Of a stretch of 64,000 nt of DNA, positions 18,851-27,773 are shown one piece after another. The translations under genes and the position numbers were made by a program. The DNA is from Lactobacillus johnsonii (GTDB lineage Bacteria > Bacillota > Bacilli > Lactobacillales > Lactobacillaceae): assembly GCF_013487865.1 (NCBI RefSeq), contig NZ_CP047409.1, forward strand, positions 248,001-312,000. Direction: 5' to 3'. Below the pieces are notes generated by a model that saw only the letters and a program-made list of their open reading frames with translations, ran no database searches and had not been told where the DNA came from. Each line of letters begins with the position of its first letter. Position 1 is the first letter of the stretch.

Positions 18851-20116
18851 ATGAAACAGATGATTATTCATGGTGGAAAGCCCCTGAAGGGCGACGTATG
18901 GATCGGCGGTGCTAAGAATTCCACTGTAGCATTGATCCCAGCGTCAATACTTTCGCGGACTCCTGTTACCCTAGAAGGGGTTCCGCGAATTGCTGATGTA
19001 GATAATTTGATGGATCTACTTAGTGAAATGGATGTAAAGTGTGATTTTCATGAAACTACTTTACGAATAAATCCGGATGACATTAAGCGTAGTCCCCTTC
19101 CAGCAGGAAAGATTAAGAGCTTGAGAGCTTCTTACTACTTTATGGGTGCATTATTAGGTCGCTTTGGTAAAGCTGTGGTGGGCTTCCCAGGCGGAGATGA
19201 TATTGGCCCTCGTCCTATTGATCAGCATATTAAAGGCTTTGAAGCATTAGGTGCAACTGTTGAGAATGAAAACGATCAAATTATCATTACAGCTCCTAAA
19301 ACTGGGCTTCGTGGTGCAAAAATTCATTTAAAGATGCCTTCTGTAGGCGCAACAATGAATATAATTATGGCTAGCGTAATGGCAAAGGGCCAAACTATTA
19401 TTGAAAATGCAGCTAAGGAACCTGAAATTATTGATTTAGCTACATTTTTGAATAATATGGGCGCTGTTATTCGTGGTGCAGGTACTGAAGTAATTCGAAT
19501 TGAAGGAGTAGAGGAATTAAAAGCACAAACTCCTCATACTATTATTCCTGATCGAATTGAAGCTGGAACTTATGTAGCTCTAGCTGCTTGCATCGGAAAT
19601 GGTATTAGAATTCATAATATTATCGAAGAACACCTAGATTCTTACTTGGCTAAAGTAGAAGAAATGGGTGTAGTAATTGATGCTGATGAAGATTCACTTT
19701 TTGTTTATCCAGCAGGTGACTTGAAAATGATTCAAGTTAGAACTGATGTATATCCTGGATTTGCGACTGATTTACAGCAGCCAATTACTCCACTTCTTCT
19801 AACAGCTAAGAGCGGTGAAGGCGTAGTAATTGATCAAATATATCCTAAGCGTGTTGGTCATATTCCTGAACTTCAGAAGATGGGTGCAAATATTCAAGTA
19901 GAAGATAATATTATCTTAGTTCATCCAACTCATCATTTGCATGGAGCACATGTTAGTGCTGGTGAAATTAGAGCAGGAGCTTGTTTGATGCTTGCTGGTT
20001 TAATGGCAGATGGTGAAACTATCATTTCAAATGCGGGCAATATTTTACGTGGCTATGATAGGATCGAACAAAAATTGCGTCAACTAGGTGCAGAAGTATC
20101 TGTGATTGATGTTTAA
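18851..20116 (+). CDS. murA: UDP-N-acetylglucosamine 1-carboxyvinyltransferase with Asp in place of active-site Cys
   Basis: 421 residues, full-length EPSP-synthase-like enzyme that transfers enolpyruvate to UDP-GlcNAc, the first committed step of peptidoglycan synthesis. Lys22-Asn23 (GGAKNS) fits the substrate-binding pair. The flexible catalytic loop, PGGCxIG in E. coli and Bacillus MurA, reads PGGDDIGPRPIDQH here, so the Cys115 equivalent is Asp116. Cys-to-Asp enzymes remain active and are insensitive to fosfomycin in known cases such as Mycobacterium. AAAGGA lies 11 bases before the ATG. Confidence 0.93.
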   Translation: MKQMIIHGGKPLKGDVWIGGAKNSTVALIPASILSRTPVTLEGVPRIADVDNLMDLLSEMDVKCDFHETTLRINPDDIKRSPLPAGKIKSLRASYYFMGALLGRFGKAVVGFPGGDDIGPRPIDQHIKGFEALGATVENENDQIIITAPKTGLRGAKIHLKMPSVGATMNIIMASVMAKGQTIIENAAKEPEIIDLATFLNNMGAVIRGAGTEVIRIEGVEELKAQTPHTIIPDRIEAGTYVALAACIGNGIRIHNIIEEHLDSYLAKVEEMGVVIDADEDSLFVYPAGDLKMIQVRTDVYPGFATDLQQPITPLLLTAKSGEGVVIDQIYPKRVGHIPELQKMGANIQVEDNIILVHPTHHLHGAHVSAGEIRAGACLMLAGLMADGETIISNAGNILRGYDRIEQKLRQLGAEVSVIDV

Positions 20117-20132
20117 AGTTTTTGAATAAAGT

Positions 20133-20164
20133 AAAAAGGACTTGGAAAACTCCAAGTCCTTTTT
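20133..20164. terminator. Bidirectional terminator between murA and pbuX
   Basis: AAAAAGGACTTGGA pairs perfectly with TCCAAGTCCTTTTT across an AAAC loop. The flanking A and T runs serve both converging genes. Confidence 0.92.
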
Positions 20165-20189
20165 ATGTGGTTTTAAGAAAAATTTTTAA

Positions 20190-21518
20190 TTAGTGTTGTA
20201 CCTCAATCTTTTCTGGTGCAGCAAGGATAGGCTGTTCTTCTAAACCGGATTTTCCTTTAAATAATAGGTTGAGGATAGTAGCACTTAAACTAGCTACAAC
20301 AATACCATTTCCAAGGAATAACTGAATAGTTTCGGGTAAAGCTTGGAAAACTTGTGGATAAACAGTAACTCCTAATCCAAGGCCAATTGAAATAGCAACT
20401 ATTAAAATATTGCGAGTATCTTCAAAATCAACGCGTTTAAGCATCCGCATCCCTTGAACGGCAATCATAGTAAACATTACTAACATTGCTCCGCCCAAAA
20501 CTGAGTTTGGAATAATAGTTACTAAGGCACCAAATTTTGGCAATAATCCCATTAATATTAAAAAGCCTGATGCCCAGTAAATAGGTCTTTTAGTAGTGAT
20601 ACCTGACAATTCAAGTAAACCAACATTTTGTGAAAAAGTAGTGTAGGGGAATGTGTTAAAGATTCCGCCAAGGATCTGTGCGAGCCCTTCAGCACGATAA
20701 CCTTTTTTGAGGTCATCGCTTGTGATATCTTTGTGGAGTAAATCACCAATAGCAAAGAAGACACCGGTTGATTCAACCATTGAAACTAGTGCAATGATAA
20801 TCATGGTTAGGCTAGATGACCACTCAAATTGTGGCATACCGAAATAAAATGGTTGTGGTAAGTGGAACCAAGAAGCTTGTGCAACTGGAGTAAGAGATAC
20901 CATTCCAAGTGTACTTGCAATTAATGTACCAGCAATTAAACCAACTAAAACGGCAATTGACTTAATGAAACCTTTGCCCCAAACCTGCAATGCTAAAATA
21001 ATTGCTACAGTTATAAAACCAGTTAAAAGATTTTTAGGATCACCGAAGTTTTTAGTTGTAGAATTACCTCCGCCAAGATTTTGAATAGAAACCGGAATTA
21101 AGGAAAGGCCAATTACTGTAATTAAGCTTCCAGTTACAACTGGTGGAAAGAGCTTTTTGATCTTAGAAAAATAGCCCGCTACTAAAAATACGAAAATACC
21201 TGCTACGATGATTGCACCATACATAGTACCAATTGTGAATTTTTTTCCAATCATTTGAAGAGGAGCTACAGCTTGAATAGCACACCCTAAAACAACAGGT
21301 AAGCCAATTCCGAAATAACGATTACGTAGAAGCTGGAGAGCAGTTGCTAAACCACACATGAAAATATCGATTGAAACTAGATAAGTCATTTGAGTGGAGT
21401 TGAACTTCAAGGCAGTTCCAATCAAAAGCGGGACTGCAATTGCTCCTGAATACATTGCAAGTAAATGTTGTAGACCTAGTAAAGCAGCTTTTTTGTGGTT
21501 AACTTGTGTGTGCTTCAT
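20190..21518 (-). CDS. pbuX: Xanthine/purine permease (NCS2 family)
   Basis: 442 residues with about 12 membrane segments, NCS2 nucleobase:cation symporter family. Motifs include VPLLIGTALKFNSTQMTYLV near the N terminus and FSQNVGLLELSGI in the signature region. It follows xpt directly (xpt TAA touching its ATG) and shares the purine riboswitch. Uptake of xanthine for Xpt is the expected role; uric acid or other purines cannot be excluded. Confidence 0.9.
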   Translation of the reverse strand: MKHTQVNHKKAALLGLQHLLAMYSGAIAVPLLIGTALKFNSTQMTYLVSIDIFMCGLATALQLLRNRYFGIGLPVVLGCAIQAVAPLQMIGKKFTIGTMYGAIIVAGIFVFLVAGYFSKIKKLFPPVVTGSLITVIGLSLIPVSIQNLGGGNSTTKNFGDPKNLLTGFITVAIILALQVWGKGFIKSIAVLVGLIAGTLIASTLGMVSLTPVAQASWFHLPQPFYFGMPQFEWSSSLTMIIIALVSMVESTGVFFAIGDLLHKDITSDDLKKGYRAEGLAQILGGIFNTFPYTTFSQNVGLLELSGITTKRPIYWASGFLILMGLLPKFGALVTIIPNSVLGGAMLVMFTMIAVQGMRMLKRVDFEDTRNILIVAISIGLGLGVTVYPQVFQALPETIQLFLGNGIVVASLSATILNLLFKGKSGLEEQPILAAPEKIEVQH

Positions 21519-22097
21519 TTATTCTTCTCCTACAAAATGCACTTGATTATTTTCAAAATCAGCAATCCTAGCTAAGGCTTCAAGACGGTAGCCGTGATCT
21601 TTAACCCATTCACTGCCACCTTGGAATTCTTTAGCTACAACTACGCCAACACCAGCTACAGTTGCATTTGCTTGATCTGCAATATTAAGCATCCCTTTAA
21701 CAGCTTCTCCATGTGCTAAAAAGTCATCAATAATTAATAAGTGATCGTCACTACTCAAGAATTTCTTTTCAACACAAATTTTATTGTTAACTTTTTTAGT
21801 GTAGGAAAATACATCTGCCCAATAAACAGCATCATTAAGAGTTGAAGGTTTTTTCTTTCTCGCAAAAACCATCGGCACTCCTAATTGATATGCAGCCATA
21901 ATACCAGGAGCAATTCCTGAAGCTTCACAAGTAAGAACTTTAGTAATTTTTTCGTTTTCGAATAAACGCTTAAATTCCTTACCGACTTCCATCATAAGTT
22001 GCGGATCGACTTGATGATTTAGAAAAGAGTTAATTTTTAAAACATTGCCATCTAATACTTCTCCATCTTTACGAATCCGTTCCTCAAGTAATTTCAA
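21519..22097 (-). CDS. xpt: Xanthine phosphoribosyltransferase
   Basis: 192 residues. The PRPP-binding motif reads LLIIDDFLAHGEAVKG. The N-terminal MKLLEERIRKDGEVL is typical of Xpt. It salvages xanthine to XMP, which GuaA (23274) converts to GMP. It is the first gene after the riboswitch and terminator; AGGAGG precedes its ATG. Confidence 0.93.
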   Translation of the reverse strand: MKLLEERIRKDGEVLDGNVLKINSFLNHQVDPQLMMEVGKEFKRLFENEKITKVLTCEASGIAPGIMAAYQLGVPMVFARKKKPSTLNDAVYWADVFSYTKKVNNKICVEKKFLSSDDHLLIIDDFLAHGEAVKGMLNIADQANATVAGVGVVVAKEFQGGSEWVKDHGYRLEALARIADFENNQVHFVGEE

Positions 22098-22111
22098 TTT
22101 TATCCTCCTGC

Positions 22112-22155
22112 AAAAAAAGACTTCTTCTACCCGTAAATTAGGGTAAAAGAAGTCC
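22112..22155 (-). terminator. Riboswitch-controlled terminator before xpt
   Basis: On the minus strand GACTTCTTTTACCC pairs with GGGTAGAAGAAGTC (two wobble pairs) across eight bases, followed by seven T. It lies between the aptamer and the xpt ribosome binding site and is the expression platform. Confidence 0.88.
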
Positions 22156-22182
22156 TTTGTAGTGCTACTTATGACATCGATT

Positions 22183-22248
22183 ACCTATAGTCCAGAATTA
22201 ATTGGTTCCGGGTAGAAACTGTCGACCTTATTACGACGATATATAGAT
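22183..22248 (-). promoter_or_regulatory. Guanine-class purine riboswitch aptamer
   Basis: On the minus strand the core reads GTTTCTACC between two hairpins. P1 pairs ATCTATA with TATAGGT; P2 uses GTCG/CGAC; P3 uses CCGGAA/TTCTGG. The loops carry the GG and CC needed for the loop-loop contact. The base before the P1 3' strand (GAC-TATA) is C, the position that is C in guanine and U in adenine sensors. Guanine binding should favour the downstream terminator and shut off xpt-pbuX. Confidence 0.92.
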
Positions 22249-22262
22249 ATTTTGATATTTAG

Positions 22263-22291
22263 AGTGTAGCAGAATCATTTTCCGAACACAA
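22263..22291 (-). promoter_or_regulatory. xpt-pbuX promoter
   Basis: Minus-strand -35 TTGTGT (22286-22291) and -10 TACACT (22263-22268), 17-base spacing, placing the start a few bases before the aptamer. Confidence 0.6.
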
Positions 22292-22309
22292 GGCCTCTTT
22301 TTTGATGTA

Positions 22310-23086
22310 TTATTCTGAAATTGATTTTTTCTTTTTTAAAGAAATGATTGTTTCAAGAATCCCATATGTAATTCCAGCAAGTGGCCAAATAATCCAGCTT
22401 TGACTCCAATTATTGTTAATGAAACTATAAGCAAGATAGATAAAAGAAATAGTCATCCAGTAAATAGTGGCATATTTTTCAATTATTTTTTTGTTGGTTT
22501 TTTTCTCAGTAGTATAGTCCTCTATTTGCAAAATAATATTAAAACTATCACGAACAATATTGGTTTTGACTAAGAAAAAGACACCAATTCCTACAAGAAA
22601 AAGCGTAGCAGTTGAAAGACCAGTCATTAGATCATCAATTCGACTATTTGAAAGAGACCCAATAAATAAAGATCCCGTCATAAGTGGAATGGCAGATAAA
22701 ATACAGAAAGTAATGCCAATAATCTTTAGCACTAGGTGCTGATTTTCATATTCTTTACTCAATTTGAAAATTTGCTCTTTTGTTTTGTCAGAAAGATTAC
22801 ATTCTTCATACTCGAAATTTTCGTGAACTTTTAGCCAGTGATTTCCCGCAATAAAGAGAGCTACAGCGGCTGCAACTAGAAGTATTAAAACAATTACGCC
22901 AATTCCTGTTGCAAAATTAATCGATGAAGTTAAGATATCTAATCTTATTAGGCTGATTAAGATTAATAAAGTAATGGGTGAGAAAATACATAGCATGACG
23001 CCAGTAGCAATCAAAGTAGAACTGCGTTTTCTAGCAGATAAAAAGTCTTGAATAGAAGATTGAGATACATAATTTTTTTGAGACAT
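22310..23086 (-). CDS. Multi-spanning membrane protein related to the membrane half of XRE-type regulators
   Basis: 258 residues with about six hydrophobic segments in pairs and a short cytosolic N terminus. No enzymatic motif is seen. Its opening (IQDFLSARKRSS, then VMLCIFSP) resembles the start of the membrane domain of the XRE regulator at 32538-33515 ([12 protein letters not shown], then ALAVFSP), but the helix-turn-helix is absent. The ATG at 23086 is preferred because AGAGGTG precedes it by 6 bases. It has no obvious terminator before the xpt promoter. Function unknown. Confidence 0.65.
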   Translation of the reverse strand: MSQKNYVSQSSIQDFLSARKRSSTLIATGVMLCIFSPITLLILISLIRLDILTSSINFATGIGVIVLILLVAAAVALFIAGNHWLKVHENFEYEECNLSDKTKEQIFKLSKEYENQHLVLKIIGITFCILSAIPLMTGSLFIGSLSNSRIDDLMTGLSTATLFLVGIGVFFLVKTNIVRDSFNIILQIEDYTTEKKTNKKIIEKYATIYWMTISFIYLAYSFINNNWSQSWIIWPLAGITYGILETIISLKKKKSISE

Positions 23087-23201
23087 AGGTGTCACCTCTT
23101 TTGTATATAAAAGTTAAATAATATAGTTTTACTTCAATTTTATATAACAAATTATAAGAGCGCTATTTTGATGCTTGTGAAGTTAAAAAATAAATTAATG
23201 A

Positions 23202-23230
23202 TTGACCAATTGAATTTTTCTTAGTAAAGT
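23202..23230 (+). promoter_or_regulatory. guaA promoter
   Basis: -35 TTGACC (23202-23207), 17-base spacer, -10 TAAAGT (23225-23230). Confidence 0.65.
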
Positions 23231-23273
23231 TTCTAGTAAATAGGGATAAATTATTTTTTAGAAGGAGAAAATT

Positions 23274-24827
23274 GTGGCTAAGACTAATCTAAATGATTTT
23301 GACAAGATTATTGTGCTTGATTTTGGTAGTCAATACAATCAATTGATTACTCGTCGAATTCGTGATTTTGGTATTTATTCAGAACTTTTACCACATAACT
23401 TAAGCATTGAAAAGATCAAAGAAATGGCACCTAAGGGAATCATCTTTTCTGGTGGTCCAAACAGTGTTTACGACAAGGGTGCTTTAAAAGTTGATCCTGA
23501 AATTTTCAAGCTTGGTATTCCAATTTTGGGGATTTGTTATGGGATGCAACTCATGAGCTACGATTTAGGCGGTAAGGTCGAAAAGGCTGATAATTCCGAG
23601 TATGGTCGTGCCGATATTGAGGTAACTGATCCTAATGCAGTTTTATTTGAAGGCTTGCCAAGAGAACAATACGTTTGGATGAGTCATGGTGATTTAGTAA
23701 CTAAGGCTCCAGAAGGCTTTACTGTAACTGCTAAAAGCAAGAATTGTCCAATTTCTGCAATTGCTAACGATGAGAAGAAATTCTACGGAATTCAATTCCA
23801 TGCCGAAGTTCGCAATTCTGAATATGGTTTAGATATTTTAAAAAATTTCGCATTTAAGGTTTGTGATGCCGAAGCAAACTGGACCATGGATGACTTTATT
23901 GAAATGCAAGTTGAAGAAATTCGTGAAAAAGTTGGCGATAAGAAGGTCATCTTAGGTCTTTCTGGTGGGGTTGATTCTAGTGTTACTGCTACTCTTCTTC
24001 ATAAGGCAATTGGCGATCAATTAACTGCGATTTTTGTTGATCACGGGATGCTTCGTAAAGATGAAGGCGATCAAGTAATGCAAGCTTTGAACAAGGATCT
24101 TGGCGTTAATATTATTCGCGTAAATGCACAAGAACGTTTCTTGAATAAGCTCAAGGGAGTAACTGATCCTGAACAAAAACGTAAGATCATTGGTAAAGAA
24201 TTTATTGAAGTCTTCAACGAAGAAGCTAAAAAGTTAAAAGATGTTGACTTCTTAGCTCAAGGTACTTTATATACAGATGTTATTGAGTCAGGAACTAACA
24301 CTGCTCAAACTATTAAGTCACACCACAATGTTGGTGGTCTTCCTGAGGACATGCACTTTGAATTAATTGAACCACTTCGTAAACTTTTCAAGGATGAAGT
24401 TCGTGAACTTGGTGAAAAGCTCGGTATTCCTCATGATTTGGTATGGCGTCAACCATTCCCAGGTCCAGGTCTTGGTATTCGTGTTATTGGTGAAGTTACT
24501 GAAGACAAGCTTAAGATCGTGCGTGAATCAGATGCAATTTTACGTGAAGAAATCAAGAATGCTGGTCTTCAAGAAGATATTTGGCAATACTTCACTGTTT
24601 TACCAGGTATTCGTTCAGTTGGTGTTATGGGGGATGGTCGTACTTATGACTACACCATCGGTATTCGTGCCGTAACTTCAATTGATGGTATGACTGCTGA
24701 CTTTGCCCAAATTCCATGGGATGTTTTGAGCAAGATTTCTACTAGAATTGTAGATGAATGTGATCACATTAACCGCGTAGTTTACGATATCACCAGTAAG
24801 CCACCTTCCACTATTGAATGGGAATAG
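23274..24827 (+). CDS. guaA: GMP synthase (glutamine-hydrolysing)
   Basis: 517 residues. The N-terminal class I glutaminase has GICYGMQLM with catalytic Cys88; the ATP pyrophosphatase loop reads [11 protein letters not shown]; the dimerisation domain ends KPPSTIEWE. It converts XMP to GMP. The start codon is GTG, with GAAGGAG 6 bases upstream. Its 3' end is a known integration hot spot for islands in bacteria, and the accessory region of this window begins right after it. Confidence 0.96.
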   Translation: MAKTNLNDFDKIIVLDFGSQYNQLITRRIRDFGIYSELLPHNLSIEKIKEMAPKGIIFSGGPNSVYDKGALKVDPEIFKLGIPILGICYGMQLMSYDLGGKVEKADNSEYGRADIEVTDPNAVLFEGLPREQYVWMSHGDLVTKAPEGFTVTAKSKNCPISAIANDEKKFYGIQFHAEVRNSEYGLDILKNFAFKVCDAEANWTMDDFIEMQVEEIREKVGDKKVILGLSGGVDSSVTATLLHKAIGDQLTAIFVDHGMLRKDEGDQVMQALNKDLGVNIIRVNAQERFLNKLKGVTDPEQKRKIIGKEFIEVFNEEAKKLKDVDFLAQGTLYTDVIESGTNTAQTIKSHHNVGGLPEDMHFELIEPLRKLFKDEVRELGEKLGIPHDLVWRQPFPGPGLGIRVIGEVTEDKLKIVRESDAILREEIKNAGLQEDIWQYFTVLPGIRSVGVMGDGRTYDYTIGIRAVTSIDGMTADFAQIPWDVLSKISTRIVDECDHINRVVYDITSKPPSTIEWE

Positions 24828-24932
24828 GATAACAATGCTAATTGGAGAGAGAATCCTAATTTAACAGCATTTAACTAAAGCAATTTCCAGACAAAATAAT
24901 AGAAAACGATTTGGTTGTCTGCCAAATTATTG

Positions 24933-24965
24933 AAGCTCTCAATATAAAATTGAGCGCTTTTTATT
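24933..24965 (+). terminator. Terminator downstream of guaA
   Basis: AAGC and CTCAAT pair with ATTGAG and GCTT around one mismatch, then five T. Upstream (24892-24920) CAGACAA and TTGTCTG form another, longer-looped inverted repeat. Confidence 0.75.
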
Positions 24966-25047
24966 TATATTGAAGAATGATATTGTGACGAAATGAAATT
25001 TAACAGATAATAGAATAGTTAAAAATAATGATAAATTAGGTGCAATT

Positions 25048-27123
25048 ATGGCAAAAAGTATTGAAGAAAAAGTAGAAGAATATTATAAAAACAAATTTGA
25101 TGAATATGGTATCAGACACTTTGGTAAAACGGAAAGTATTAATAATGATATTTCCAATGCTTTAAGTGAAGCAGAGTCAAAATCTGGTGGTAAAGGGAAT
25201 AACTACCCTGATATTAAATTGCTATTGGATGATGGACATTCACGCAGAATTCCAGTTATGATCGAAGCTAAAGGTGGAAAGAATAAGCTGGAAAAGTTAG
25301 ATAAAGAAGGCAATATTATTCTTGAAACTAAGTTTGCTTCGGATTCAAAAGAAGGTGCCAAAAATCCACATAAAAAAGGCGATATAAATTATTCTACTAT
25401 CACTACTTATGCTGTTAATGGTGCTCTGCACTATGGTAGAGCTATTTTGAAGTATTCTACTTATAAAGAGGTTCTAATCATTGGTGTGAACGGAACTAAG
25501 TTAGATGACGATGGTGTTGTATCTGATCCTGAATGTAAGGCATATTATGTTTCAGAAAATAATAATATGCTTCCTAAGCATGTAAAAGAATTAGATAAAT
25601 CTTTAGTTCTACTAAAACAGAATAATATTGGAAAATTATACGATATTTTCGATAAATTGAGCTTAACCGATGAGGAAATCGAAAAACTAAAAAAAGAAAC
25701 TGAAACTAAGTTAGAATCAAGAATCAAAGAAATTCACCAACGTATTTACGATGATAAATCTATAAAACATACGTTGGAAACTAATGAAAAGTTATATTTG
25801 TTTACTGGCTTAATTATGGCAGGCCTTAATACACAGGGCATCAAACGTCTAGAAGTATCAGATTTAAGTTCTAACAATAGTGAGATAATGAATGATGGAA
25901 CTCTTGTATTGCAGCATATTTCATCTTTTTTAACTGCTCGTAATGCTGAGAGGAATAAAATTGATTTGATTAATTCTTTATTGGGTCCTATCTTTAGAAA
26001 GAAAGGAATGTGGGAACCGATAAACGGTGAAAGTCTTATTAAAAGTCTTTACGCTCAAATAAGTACAGATGTTATTCCTTTATTAGAAGGTAATTTACAC
26101 CTAGACTTTACTGGTAAAATATTAAATTCTTTAAGTGACTGGGTATCAATTGAGAATGATGCGGCTAACGATGTTGTTTTGACACCAAGCTATGTAACTA
26201 GATTTATGGCTATGTTGGCTAGAACAAATAAAGATTCATTCGTCTGGGATATTGCTATGGGTAGTGGTGGATTCTTAGTTTCGGCTATGGATATTATGAT
26301 TAAAGATGCTAAGAATAGTATTCAAGATAGTGAAAAACTAGAGAAAAAAATAAGGAATATCAAACAACATCAGCTATTAGGTGTTGAAATTTTAGGAAAT
26401 ATCTACATACTTGCAGTTTTAAATATGATTCTTATGGGCGACGGTTCTACTAATATGCTTAATGATGATTCCCATAAGATTTACAAACAATTATCTTTTC
26501 CAGCTAATGTCTTTTTGTTAAATCCACCATATTCAGCTGATGGTAAAGGATTTAACTTTGTAGAAGAAGCTTTATCACAAATGACAAACGGATATGCTGC
26601 AATTTTAATTCAAGAAAATGCCGGTAGTGGCAATGGATTACCTTATACCAAGCGGATTCTAGAGAATAATACTTTAGTTGCTTCAATTCATATGCCGAAT
26701 GATATCTTTACTGGCAAAGCTTCAGTACAGACAGCTATTTACGTCTTTAAAGTAGCACGACCACATGAAGAAGATGACATGGTAACTTTTGTTGATATGT
26801 CTGAAGATGGATACACTAGACAAAATCGTAAGAAATCCAGTCAAGAGGTAAATCTTCGTGATACTGATCATGCTAAAGAACGCTATGAAGAAGTCGAAGC
26901 AATTATCTTAGGTAAGAAACCAAAGACCAGTTATTATACAGAAGCTAATGGTAAAGTCATTCATGATTCAATTAGTTTAGATGGGAATGATTGGACATTT
27001 AGTCAACACCAAGTTATTGATACTACTCCTACTGAAGAAGATTTTAAGAATGTAGTAGCAGAATACCTAAGTTGGAAAGTTAGTCAATTGATAAAAAAGG
27101 GGAGTGAAAATGATAGAATTTAA
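25048..27123 (+). CDS. BcgI-like fused restriction endonuclease / N6-adenine methyltransferase subunit
   Basis: 691 residues. The N-terminal part has a PD-(D/E)xK-type nuclease site (YPDIKLL with D55, then MIEAKGG with E73 and K75). The C-terminal part is a gamma-class N6-adenine methyltransferase: SAM motif DIAMGSGGF from D401 and catalytic NPPY at 492-495, followed by FNFVEEALSQM. This domain order, next to a separate two-TRD specificity gene, is that of type IIB enzymes such as BcgI, which cut on both sides of their site. It overlaps the specificity gene by 14 bases. Because that gene is interrupted, the system may be unable to recognise DNA at present. Confidence 0.85.
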   Translation: MAKSIEEKVEEYYKNKFDEYGIRHFGKTESINNDISNALSEAESKSGGKGNNYPDIKLLLDDGHSRRIPVMIEAKGGKNKLEKLDKEGNIILETKFASDSKEGAKNPHKKGDINYSTITTYAVNGALHYGRAILKYSTYKEVLIIGVNGTKLDDDGVVSDPECKAYYVSENNNMLPKHVKELDKSLVLLKQNNIGKLYDIFDKLSLTDEEIEKLKKETETKLESRIKEIHQRIYDDKSIKHTLETNEKLYLFTGLIMAGLNTQGIKRLEVSDLSSNNSEIMNDGTLVLQHISSFLTARNAERNKIDLINSLLGPIFRKKGMWEPINGESLIKSLYAQISTDVIPLLEGNLHLDFTGKILNSLSDWVSIENDAANDVVLTPSYVTRFMAMLARTNKDSFVWDIAMGSGGFLVSAMDIMIKDAKNSIQDSEKLEKKIRNIKQHQLLGVEILGNIYILAVLNMILMGDGSTNMLNDDSHKIYKQLSFPANVFLLNPPYSADGKGFNFVEEALSQMTNGYAAILIQENAGSGNGLPYTKRILENNTLVASIHMPNDIFTGKASVQTAIYVFKVARPHEEDDMVTFVDMSEDGYTRQNRKKSSQEVNLRDTDHAKERYEEVEAIILGKKPKTSYYTEANGKVIHDSISLDGNDWTFSQHQVIDTTPTEEDFKNVVAEYLSWKVSQLIKKGSENDRI

Positions 27124-27562
27124 GGATTTTACAATCTCAGAATTATTTACAAAAATGACAGTTAAAGGCTTTTCAAAAGTAACTGAAAAAATGACTTATT
27201 CGGAAGAAGGCTATCATGTCTTTGGTCAGAATATTAAATATCAATATTCTCAGAAAGTTTTATTGCCCCCAAAGTATCTATTCAAAGTAGATACGAAAAA
27301 ACCGATCTTTGCTTATGCTTCCAGCACTGGTAGCGTAGGAATGATTAGTGAGAGCTTTTATAGAAGTGGAAATAATGGAGCATTTCAGGCACTTATCCCT
27401 AAATTTAGCAATTATAATTATCACCATATGTTGTATATTTTGGCAATTTTAAGAAAGTTATTTAAAAAAAAGAACTATACTACTAATATTAATGATGTCC
27501 CCAAATGGATAATAAAGTTGCCAATTACCAAAAATAAAAAAATAGATTTTCAATATATGGAA

Positions 27563-27631
27563 GATCGAGTGAAGGCACTCGAACAAGATCGAGTGAAGGC
27601 ACTCGAACAAGATCGAGTGAAGGCACTCGAA
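27563..27631 (+). repeat. 24-bp tandem repeat (three copies, last partial) in the S-subunit spacer
   Basis: The unit GATCGAGTGAAGGCACTCGA plus ACAA occurs at 27563-27586 and 27587-27610, with 21 bases of a third copy at 27611-27631. It encodes DRVKALEQ repeats, helical and charged. Each unit holds a CGAGTG/CACTCG inverted repeat. The repeats sit exactly between the two target recognition domains. Confidence 0.95.
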
Positions 27632-27773
27632 AACTATTTACTAGTTACTGGTTTGAATAATTACAAATTAACAGATGAAGATAAGAAAGTTTTAAGTTAT
27701 AAACCTGAATTTAGAAAATATAAAATTGATGATATTTTTAAAATTAAAAAAGGAAAAAGATTAACTAAAGCAA

